From the NCBI RefSeq assembly GCF_006376685.1, contig NZ_VEWL01000001.1, positions 437,869 through 501,868 of the forward strand: 64,000 bases of DNA. The letters run 5' to 3'. Under the pieces are notes generated by a model, which was not told the DNA's origin, made no database searches, and was given only the letters and a program-made list of their open reading frames with translations. Source of the stretch: Ochrobactrum teleogrylli (GTDB taxonomy: Bacteria; Pseudomonadota; Alphaproteobacteria; Rhizobiales; Rhizobiaceae). How positions within the stretch are numbered: position 1 is the stretch's first letter; each line of letters starts with the position of its first letter. Position numbers and translations under genes: made by a program. Below, piece by piece: positions 7,711-14,686 of the stretch.

Positions 7711-9126
7711 TTAATCCTCGCGGAATGCGCGGTTCAGACTGTCGGTGATCGGCGAAACAATATAGTCGATTGCGCGGCGTTCCTTGTGCACGATGATGAC
7801 TTCGGCGGGCATGCCCGGATACATACGGGCTGTCGGATTGGCGGACAAAGAATCCGGATTAATCTCAGCGCGGGCCACGAAATAGGCCGTGTTGGTTTTG
7901 TCGTCGATCGTCTGGTCGGCGGCGATATAGGTCAGTTTGCCATCGAAGGGCGCCATGGACCGCTGATTATAGGCAGTCAGCTTGATCTGCGCCTTTGATC
8001 CCACCGCAACGCTGTCGATATCGTTGGGGCTGACTTTCATTTCCACCAGAAGCGGTTCATTTTCAGGAACGATATCCATGATCGCTTCGGCGGGAGAGAT
8101 GACCCCGCCCGGTGTGCGCAGGCGAATATTGGCGACGATGCCGTCCTGCGGGGCGAGCACCTCAACGCGACGCATCACGTCTTTCGCCGCGATGATCTGC
8201 TCTTCCGCGTCAGAAAGTTCGACCTGACTGGTCGTGATTTCACCGGCAATCTCCGATTGCAGGTCGCTTTCAATGCCGGAAAGGGCGAATTCTGCGCCTG
8301 CCTTGGCTTGTTCGGCTTTGGCCTTGTCGCCGGTATATTCGCCCCGGTCGCCCGCAAGCTGGCTCAACCGGGTCTCGATTTCGGTCAGCTTGGATTTCTG
8401 CGCAAAGCCTTTTTCGACCAGGCTGGCGATTGCCTTGCGTTGTTCTTCGATCAACGCGATCTGGCGGTCGGTGGCGGCGATCTGCGCCGTCGATGCTTTG
8501 GCCTGTTCGGTATATTGCTCGATGGTTTTCTGCTGAATATCGATCTTGCTACGCTTCTGGGTCTTCCGCTTTTCGAAGAAGATCTGCTCGGCGCGCATGG
8601 CATTTTCTGCATTCTCGCCACCTTCCGCGAATTTATCGGGGAAGGTGATTTCGGTTTCACCGGCCTGCTCGGCCCGCAGGCGCGCCAATTTGGCGATGAG
8701 GCCGATCCGACGGCTTTCCAGCGATTTCAGCTGTGAGCGGGCCTTGGTGGCGTCGAGACGAAGCAACGGTTGGCCAGCCTTGACCAGATCGCCTTCCTGC
8801 ACCAGCAACCGGTCGAGAATGCCACCTTCCAGATGGCTGATCGTCTTGCGCTTGGAATCGACGATGACGGTTCCGTTGGCGACAGCGGCACTGCCGAGCT
8901 CGGCAGAATAGGCCCAGGCGAAGAAGCCGCCAAAAGCGACGCCGATAGTGGCGAGGCCCGCGATGATCAGGCGGCGCAGCGGAGACTGGTTGTCCTCGCG
9001 TTCCAGATCATAGGCCCATTCGGGTTTGACACTGCCGAAGCGGGTAAGTGCCGTGTGGTCTGACGATTCTGCACGCGGCGCGAGCAAATTCGAAACACGG
9101 CGCGGAATGACGGATTTTCCGGTCAT
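7711..9126 (-). CDS. HlyD-family periplasmic adaptor of type I secretion system (PrsE-like)
   Basis: 471 aa. A short cytoplasmic N-terminus is followed by one membrane segment (about 53-72), a lipoyl half-motif (LEGGILDRLLVQEGDLVKAG), a long coiled-coil hairpin (about 130-300), a second lipoyl half and a beta-barrel domain ending VIVHKERRAIDYIVSPI. This layout and length are typical of the HlyD/PrsE adaptors that join the inner-membrane ABC exporter to a TolC-type outer-membrane channel. The start overlaps the ABC gene stop as ATGA. No outer-membrane channel gene is present in the window, so one encoded elsewhere must be used, as is usual in rhizobia. Confidence 0.93.
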   Translation of the reverse strand: MTGKSVIPRRVSNLLAPRAESSDHTALTRFGSVKPEWAYDLEREDNQSPLRRLIIAGLATIGVAFGGFFAWAYSAELGSAAVANGTVIVDSKRKTISHLEGGILDRLLVQEGDLVKAGQPLLRLDATKARSQLKSLESRRIGLIAKLARLRAEQAGETEITFPDKFAEGGENAENAMRAEQIFFEKRKTQKRSKIDIQQKTIEQYTEQAKASTAQIAATDRQIALIEEQRKAIASLVEKGFAQKSKLTEIETRLSQLAGDRGEYTGDKAKAEQAKAGAEFALSGIESDLQSEIAGEITTSQVELSDAEEQIIAAKDVMRRVEVLAPQDGIVANIRLRTPGGVISPAEAIMDIVPENEPLLVEMKVSPNDIDSVAVGSKAQIKLTAYNQRSMAPFDGKLTYIAADQTIDDKTNTAYFVARAEINPDSLSANPTARMYPGMPAEVIIVHKERRAIDYIVSPITDSLNRAFRED

Positions 9127-10898
9127 GAGTTTACGGCTCCTGCCTGCGGATTATTGTTGCCGGGCGTCAGCGACGCCACAACGTCGGTGCGCGGGCCGAA
9201 CTGGGTGATACGGCCGTTTTCCAGCACCAGCAGCTTGTCGGCAACCTGCATGATGGTCGGGCGATGGGCGATCATGATGACAATGGCACCGTCGTCGCGC
9301 GCATGTTCGATGGCGCGCATCAGGGCGCGTTCGCCGATGGCGTCGAGATTGGAATTGGGTTCATCAAGCACGATCAGGCGCGGGCGATTATAGAGGCAGC
9401 GCGCAAGGCCGATGCGCTGGCGCTGGCCGCCCGAAAGCGTCAGCCGCCCATCACCGACCGGCGTGTCGTAGCCGAGCGGCATGCGCCCGATCATCTCGTG
9501 CACATCGGCAAGACGGGCGGCTTCCAGCACACGATGTGGATCGCTGTCGCCCATGCGCGCAATGTTATCCTTGATTGTGCCGTCCAAAAGCGAAACCGAC
9601 TGCGGCAGGTAACCGGCGATCTCTCCGAACGAACCGCGCTCCCAAAGATAGACATTGTTGCCGTCGAGGAAGACACCGCCCGAGGTGGGTTTAACGATGC
9701 CGATCAGCAGGCGCGCAAGTGTGGATTTACCTGCAGCCGAGGGGCCGACGACGCCCAGCACTTCACCGGGCGAAATTGAAAACGAGATGCCCTTGATGAT
9801 CGGAACTTCAACGCCGGGCGCGGCATAAATCAGCTTGTCGATCACCAGATCGCCATTGGGGCGCGGCGTCGGCATGGTCTGGCGCACGGCGAGGTTTTCA
9901 GACAGGAGCGACTGAACGCGCTTCCAGCTTGCTATGGCGCTGACCCACTGACGCCAGTTCTCAACGATGCGGTCGAATGGCATCAGCAGGCGACCGATGA
10001 TGATGCTGGTCGCGATCATCGCGCCGGGGGTGATTTCCTGCTGCATGGCAAGCAGCGTACCGATGCCGAGCGAAGCAATCTGGATGATGAAGCGCGCTGT
10101 ACGTGCAATAGACGACAGGGCTTTCACGCGGGTGCCGCCGAGGTCGAGCACTTCGAGCGCCTGCATCTGCACAGTGCGCCAGCGACGGGCGAGAGCAGGC
10201 AGCATGCCCATAGCCTCGATGACTTCCGCGTGGCGCAGGCTGCTACCGATTTTCGTCACGGCTTCGATATTGGCCTGATTGGCCTCCTGAATGAGATTAC
10301 GCGTCAGGAGATCGGTCAACAGACCGCAGGCAACCAGAATGACGACCGCTATCACGCCGATCACGCCGAGCATTGGATGGAGCAGAAACAGGACGCCGAG
10401 GAAGATCGGCGACCATGCCGCGTCGAGCGGGGCATTGATGGCGGGCGAGGTCAGGAAGCCACGCAATTCGGTCAGGTCGCGCAGGGTCTGCGTCGCTTTC
10501 GGCAGCCCCTGATCGACCGAGGCCTGAACGGCGGCGGTCAACACGGCCAGGTTGAGACGGCGTACAAGCGCGGTGCCCATGGCCTGAAACGACAACGCCC
10601 GGATAAACTCCAGAACGCCGAATACGATCATCGCGCCGACCGCGAGAATCGTCAGCATGGTCAGTGTATCGAGACTGCGGCTGTTCAGGACGCGGTCATG
10701 AACCTGCAACATGTAGAGCGGTACGGTGAGTTGTAGCAAATTGATACAGGCACTTAAAAGCACCGCATAAAGCAGCCCTGACAGGAACACGCGCCGGGCC
10801 CGGTAAATTAGGCTTTTCGGCGAAATCCCCACTTCATCGGTGGCTTTTTTGCCGACGGAGCTCTTGCCATTTGGGTTCTTTTGGCCAGTATCGTTCAT
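9123..10898 (-). CDS. Type I secretion ABC transporter, permease and ATPase (PrsD-like)
   Basis: 591 aa. Residues about 38-330 hold six membrane segments of the exporter fold. The ATPase domain follows with Walker A GPSAAGKST (385-393), signature LSGGQRQRIG (488-497) and Walker B LIVLDEPNSNLD, then the switch histidine in IMIAHRP. There is no N-terminal peptidase domain, which fits exporters of RTX proteins and glycanases with C-terminal signals. It forms a two-gene operon with the HlyD-family gene. The nearby RTX gene is the obvious cargo. In rhizobia PrsD/PrsE homologues also export several unlinked substrates, so it may serve others. Confidence 0.94.
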   Translation of the reverse strand: MNDTGQKNPNGKSSVGKKATDEVGISPKSLIYRARRVFLSGLLYAVLLSACINLLQLTVPLYMLQVHDRVLNSRSLDTLTMLTILAVGAMIVFGVLEFIRALSFQAMGTALVRRLNLAVLTAAVQASVDQGLPKATQTLRDLTELRGFLTSPAINAPLDAAWSPIFLGVLFLLHPMLGVIGVIAVVILVACGLLTDLLTRNLIQEANQANIEAVTKIGSSLRHAEVIEAMGMLPALARRWRTVQMQALEVLDLGGTRVKALSSIARTARFIIQIASLGIGTLLAMQQEITPGAMIATSIIIGRLLMPFDRIVENWRQWVSAIASWKRVQSLLSENLAVRQTMPTPRPNGDLVIDKLIYAAPGVEVPIIKGISFSISPGEVLGVVGPSAAGKSTLARLLIGIVKPTSGGVFLDGNNVYLWERGSFGEIAGYLPQSVSLLDGTIKDNIARMGDSDPHRVLEAARLADVHEMIGRMPLGYDTPVGDGRLTLSGGQRQRIGLARCLYNRPRLIVLDEPNSNLDAIGERALMRAIEHARDDGAIVIMIAHRPTIMQVADKLLVLENGRITQFGPRTDVVASLTPGNNNPQAGAVNS

Positions 10899-11096
10899 AC
10901 GCGGTCTGCCTTGGTATGGTCACAGGTCGTGGATATCCCTAAAGAGAGTCACCCTTCTATCAGTATTATTCAAGTAATACCGCTCAGAATGTGACGGAAA
11001 AAAGTTATTACGGCGGGGAAATGCGAAAGGAGACAAGAAAATCTAATTGAAAATTTCTTCAAAATTTGAAGTAAAATTGAAAATGGAGAGTAAGAG
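10899..11096. promoter_or_regulatory. Divergent promoter region between exporter operon and marR
   Basis: The 198 bases between two divergent starts become AT-rich from about 10980. The region must hold both promoters. The TTCAAAATTTGAA palindrome lies at its marR end (11058-11070), with a related TTGAAAATTTCTTCAA overlapping at 11047-11062. Confidence 0.6.
11058..11070. promoter_or_regulatory. Palindrome TTCAAAATTTGAA before marR
   Basis: This copy extends to CTTCAAAATTTGAAG (11057-11071), seven perfect base pairs around one centre. It ends 26 bases before the regulator start, the usual place for an autoregulatory MarR operator. The same element occurs upstream of the RTX gene and of the 501-aa gene. 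Confidence 0.55.
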
Positions 11097-11666
11097 ATGC
11101 AAAAACTTCTGCACGAGGGAGTGGAAGTCGAAACATCAATTGACGGATACTCAGCCGTCGATTTTCCTGAAGTAACCGCCGAGAAACAGGAACGCAGAAA
11201 TCCGGTGCATACAGTCGTTATTACACATTTCGAACTGGCCCGGATGATTGAAAGAGTGAACCGCCGCTTTGTGAGCCTTCTGAAGACGGAGCTTACCAAG
11301 CTGGGGGTAGAGGACATTGGCCCGGCACAGACGCTTGTTCTGATGGCGATCGGCGATGTCGAGCTCACTGTGGGTGAACTACTGGATCGCGGGCACTATG
11401 TCGGGTCCAACATTTCCTATTATTTAAAGCAGCTTACCGATGGTGGTTATGTCGATCGTGTCGCCTCCCAGCGAGACAAAAGGTCGGCGCGCATTCGTCT
11501 GACAGACAAGGGCGAACGCCTTTGCATGAACCTGAGAAACGCCAGCAGGGACTATCATCATATCCTTGCTCGCGATGACGATGATCTTAGAAATCTCGAA
11601 ATCGCATACCAGACTTTACACAGGCTGGAATTGCTGTGGGGCAACGCCGCACGGTATGGCATTTGA
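11097..11666 (+). CDS. MarR-family transcriptional regulator
   Basis: 189 aa from ATG 11097 with GGAG ten bases upstream. An N-terminal extension of about 45 residues precedes a winged-helix domain: recognition-helix region GHYVGSNISYYLKQLTDGGY, then the wing with DKRSARIRLTDKGERL. It resembles the LdtR-like branch of rhizobial MarR regulators, which affect cell wall and stress genes; that placement is by memory of the family and is tentative. The gene lies between the exporter operon (divergent) and the plus-strand glycan genes. A palindrome just upstream of its start recurs before two other genes of the locus, so it is a good candidate for the local regulator. Confidence 0.88.
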   Translation: MQKLLHEGVEVETSIDGYSAVDFPEVTAEKQERRNPVHTVVITHFELARMIERVNRRFVSLLKTELTKLGVEDIGPAQTLVLMAIGDVELTVGELLDRGHYVGSNISYYLKQLTDGGYVDRVASQRDKRSARIRLTDKGERLCMNLRNASRDYHHILARDDDDLRNLEIAYQTLHRLELLWGNAARYGI

Positions 11667-11711
11667 TGTTGATCGACGAAAAACGACCAAAAATCGCACA
11701 CGTTTTGTGAC

Positions 11712-12932
11712 ATGCATATAGCTTTTGTGCACAGACGTGGTTTTGGTCAGTTCGCTGCTTTAGCCGGACATCTGGCCGAGAGCGGACATGATGTAAGCCT
11801 GATTTGCGAAACGGTGGACCGTCGCCTCCCTGCGGTCCGCGTCATTCGCCACAGAGTTGAATCTGGTCCTCGCACCGATGGTGCGATGGCCAGATATCTC
11901 GAGGTTCCGGATCATCATACCCGGATCGGTTACCGTGTCGCCGAAACGCTTGAAGCGATGGCGCGACACGGTCAACCGCCGGACATAGTCATCGGTCATA
12001 TCGGCTGGGGCAGCATGATGTTCGTCAAGGACGTGCTGCCCTCGACGCCGGCGCTTGGCTATTGCGAATTTTTCTATCGGGCGCATGGTGCGGATGTAGG
12101 CTTTGCGCCCGACGACAAGCCTGATGTGGAGATGCGGAAGCGGCTGCGGCTTAGAAATATGGCGCAGCTCGTCACGCTTGAAAGCATGGATGGCGGTTTC
12201 AGCCCGACACACTGGCAGAAGAGCCTTTATCCGAAGGCTGTGCAAAATCGCATCGCCGTCGTGCATGAGGGCGTCGATACCAAGGTTTTCTATCCCGACC
12301 GCCATGCATCTTTGCAGCTGCCCGACGGTCGCGTTTTGAAGGCCGGAGAATCGCGCGTCATTACCTTCGTGTCGCGCGATCTCGAACCCTATCGGGGCTT
12401 CCCGCAAGCGCTGGAGGCCGCGGCGAAAGTCATTCGCCAGAACAAGGACGCCATCTTCGTCTTCGTCGGCGGAGACGGGGTCAGCTATGGAACGCCGCCG
12501 CCGGATGGCGGATCATGGCGCGAACATCTGGTGCGCAATCACGACTTGCCGCCCGACAGGGTGGTGTTTCTGGGGGCCATCCCCCATGCCGATCTGCGCA
12601 AGCTCTACCAGATATCGACTGCGCATATTTATCTGACCTATCCGTTCGTGCTGTCCTGGTCGGTGATCGAGGCCATGGCTTGCGGCGCGCTCATCATCGG
12701 GTCCGACACGCCGCCGGTGCGCGAGGTGATCCGTGCCGGTCAAAATGGTCTGCTTGTTCCATTCTATGACACGGATGTGCTGGCTCAAACGGTGCTGGAT
12801 ATCCTCGCCGACCCTGATGCTTGCCTTCAAATGCGCGCGGCAGCACGCCGAACCATCGAAAATCGCTTTCGGTTGTCGGAATGTTTACGTCAGCAAAAAA
12901 CGTTGATCGACGCAGTATTGAATGTTCGATGA
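11712..12932 (+). CDS. GT4 family glycosyltransferase
   Basis: 406 aa, GT-B fold. The N-terminal half starts MHIAFVHRRGFGQFAALAGHL. The donor half begins VITFVSRDLEPYRGF and continues with IFVFVGGDG, VVFLGAIPHADL and WSVIEAMACGALIIGSD, where the Glu corresponds to the nucleotide-sugar-binding EX7E region. The gene starts 45 bases after marR with only a weak ribosome site (GTGAC directly before ATG), so expression may be low. It is probably a sugar transferase of the adjacent surface polysaccharide pathway; donor and linkage are unknown. Confidence 0.9.
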   Translation: MHIAFVHRRGFGQFAALAGHLAESGHDVSLICETVDRRLPAVRVIRHRVESGPRTDGAMARYLEVPDHHTRIGYRVAETLEAMARHGQPPDIVIGHIGWGSMMFVKDVLPSTPALGYCEFFYRAHGADVGFAPDDKPDVEMRKRLRLRNMAQLVTLESMDGGFSPTHWQKSLYPKAVQNRIAVVHEGVDTKVFYPDRHASLQLPDGRVLKAGESRVITFVSRDLEPYRGFPQALEAAAKVIRQNKDAIFVFVGGDGVSYGTPPPDGGSWREHLVRNHDLPPDRVVFLGAIPHADLRKLYQISTAHIYLTYPFVLSWSVIEAMACGALIIGSDTPPVREVIRAGQNGLLVPFYDTDVLAQTVLDILADPDACLQMRAAARRTIENRFRLSECLRQQKTLIDAVLNVR

Positions 12933-13180
12933 GCAGTATGTGGCGACAATCGGGCATTCAAGAGTTTGTTTTATAATATAATAGCCCGCAATTCTGCGTA
13001 TTTACGACGTATAATGAATATAGATGCATATTGTTTCAAATTTTGAATTAAACCACTTCCAATTATTCGCAATATTATCATATAGTTGATGCTATATCCC
13101 TGTTGACAATACATGGTCTGTATTTTCTCATTGTACTTGTAAGCCGAACCTCCCAATCGGCCATCAGACAATGGACGACT
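12933..13180. promoter_or_regulatory. AT-rich intergenic region before the 501-aa gene
   Basis: The 248 bases between two plus-strand genes include a strongly AT-rich part (12966-13090) carrying the palindrome TTCAAATTTTGAA (13035-13047). A TTGACA box (13103-13108) matches a -35 element, but no good -10 follows at 16-18 bases. This is likely the promoter of the glycan operon 13181-22046. Confidence 0.55.
13035..13047. promoter_or_regulatory. Palindrome TTCAAATTTTGAA upstream of the glycan operon
   Basis: This is the exact reverse complement of the 13-mer at 7536 and 11058. It lies 134 bases before the start at 13181. Confidence 0.5.
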
Positions 13181-14686
13181 ATGTTGAGCACACCACTTCC
13201 TGCGATCTCGGGGCGGAAGAACCGCCGCTATGCCATTGCTTCGATGCGTGATCGTGAAGCGCTGGAGGCGACTTCTCTGGGCGACGTGACTGCTTTCGTC
13301 GAAGGCGACGGCAAGCGTCTGCGTCTGGCGAATACATTTCCACTCATCGCGGTTGCCGCTTCCGATGAAGGCGCCCACGAACTGAACGCTATACTGCAGC
13401 AGCTTTATCGCATGCGCACCATACCGGAAGTGCCGGTTGTGCGCGTCGATGAGGCTGGGCCTGAAACCGTGCCCATGCTGGTGACCCAGCTGCTGGAAAG
13501 CAGTCTGGACCGCCTTGTCGGGCATGTCAGCAAGGTGCATGCAGAACTTGCCATGCTGCGACGTGAACGCGAAACGATGTTCGAGAATTATCGCGCCATC
13601 GAAGACGCGTTTCATGCGCGCAACTGGGATTCTTCCACCGAGATATTCAGCCACGCGCCTTTGGTCGATCCCAAGGATGAAGGCTTTGCGCGCCTGCTGC
13701 GCGAATCTGAAATCGAACAGCTTTTTCCGGTGTCGAGCTATGCCGTGTCGGGCTTTGCGCTGCATTTCCGCGATCTGCCCGCCAACCGTAACGGTCAGCT
13801 GATCGTCACCCTGGACTATCTCGAAAACGGCGAGGGTATCGCCGAATGGCTGGTGCCTTATGGCACGCTGCATTCGGAGTGGAACTTCTTCTCGCTCCCG
13901 AAAGCCTGTGACGGCAGCCATCGAACGTTGCGGCTTCGCATCGCGGCGACGGGCGGCGTGCCGCCAGAAATCTCGCTGGGCAATGTGATCGCCAATGAGC
14001 GCTATGCCGCGCGTGCGCGCATTCCGCATGCCGATCTCGACATGCGCCCACTGGCGCTGCGGATTTTCACCGGTCTGCCGGGTGTGCGTCCGGCATCGCT
14101 GCCAAACGCCATCGTGCCGACATCGATGATCAACGGTCGCAAGGTGGATGATTACCGTCTGCCGATTGAATTGCTGCGCAATGTCACCAATGTTTCGGTG
14201 ACACCGCTTACGCCGGATTTCCCGACGGTACGTTTTCTGGAACACGAAGACGCTATCGGTTGCCACCCGCTTGCAGAGGGGATCACCGCCGCTGCCATCC
14301 GCCGCGTGGTCGCGCCGGGGACCGTGCGGATTTCGGCCCGTGCTGTGATCGATCACCCCGAGGGCCAAGCTTGCGCTGTCGGTCTGCTGCTCGTCAATCT
14401 GGCATCGGATGCGCAGGAAGAAATCGGTGCGCTGGCTTCCATGGACCGGCGGCGTTCGCAGGTGCTGTTCAGTGGCTGGTCGGAAGTGGCGCCCAATCGT
14501 CCCATCGACATCAATTTCATGCTGGAAGAACCCATCGACCGCACGATGGACCTCATCGTGCTGAGCAAGGCGGCAGGCGATTCCGTCGATTTCTCATGGC
14601 TGAAAGTGTTCAACTTCCGGCTGGTCAAGCACATCGAAGCCAGTCCCGCCCAAGAGGTGCTGAAAGAGGCCGCGAATGTACGATAG
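13181..14686 (+). CDS. Unrecognised 501-aa protein of the glycan locus (possibly DUF6212 type)
   Basis: I start it at ATG 13181. The frame is open further back to a TTG at 13103, but that codon lies inside a TTGACA box and the added residues are unlike the rest. The protein is soluble with no signal peptide. Residues about 1-90 include a conserved-looking block with AFVEGDGKRLRLANTFPLIAV cut into two strands, then a helix/coiled-coil region (about 95-145), then a beta-rich domain (about 175-500) with repeated jelly-roll-like strands such as QLIVTLDYLENG and VRISARAVIDHPEG. This resembles a carbohydrate-binding or glycan-sensing fold, but that is inference. The name DUF6212 is from memory and needs checking. 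It overlaps the next gene's start by 11 bases, implying a joint function with the bifunctional transferase. Confidence 0.8.
   Translation: MLSTPLPAISGRKNRRYAIASMRDREALEATSLGDVTAFVEGDGKRLRLANTFPLIAVAASDEGAHELNAILQQLYRMRTIPEVPVVRVDEAGPETVPMLVTQLLESSLDRLVGHVSKVHAELAMLRRERETMFENYRAIEDAFHARNWDSSTEIFSHAPLVDPKDEGFARLLRESEIEQLFPVSSYAVSGFALHFRDLPANRNGQLIVTLDYLENGEGIAEWLVPYGTLHSEWNFFSLPKACDGSHRTLRLRIAATGGVPPEISLGNVIANERYAARARIPHADLDMRPLALRIFTGLPGVRPASLPNAIVPTSMINGRKVDDYRLPIELLRNVTNVSVTPLTPDFPTVRFLEHEDAIGCHPLAEGITAAAIRRVVAPGTVRISARAVIDHPEGQACAVGLLLVNLASDAQEEIGALASMDRRRSQVLFSGWSEVAPNRPIDINFMLEEPIDRTMDLIVLSKAAGDSVDFSWLKVFNFRLVKHIEASPAQEVLKEAANVR

Noticed and set aside
13103-13180. Upstream extension of the 501-aa protein from a TTG start
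   Set aside because: The TTG is part of a TTGACA box in an AT-rich promoter region, and the extra residues have no ribosome site or protein-like pattern.
12971-14368. 465-codon minus-strand frame opposite the 501-aa gene
   Set aside because: Composition is rich in Arg/His/Gln as in antisense shadows; the plus-strand frame overlaps its neighbour in an operon-like way.
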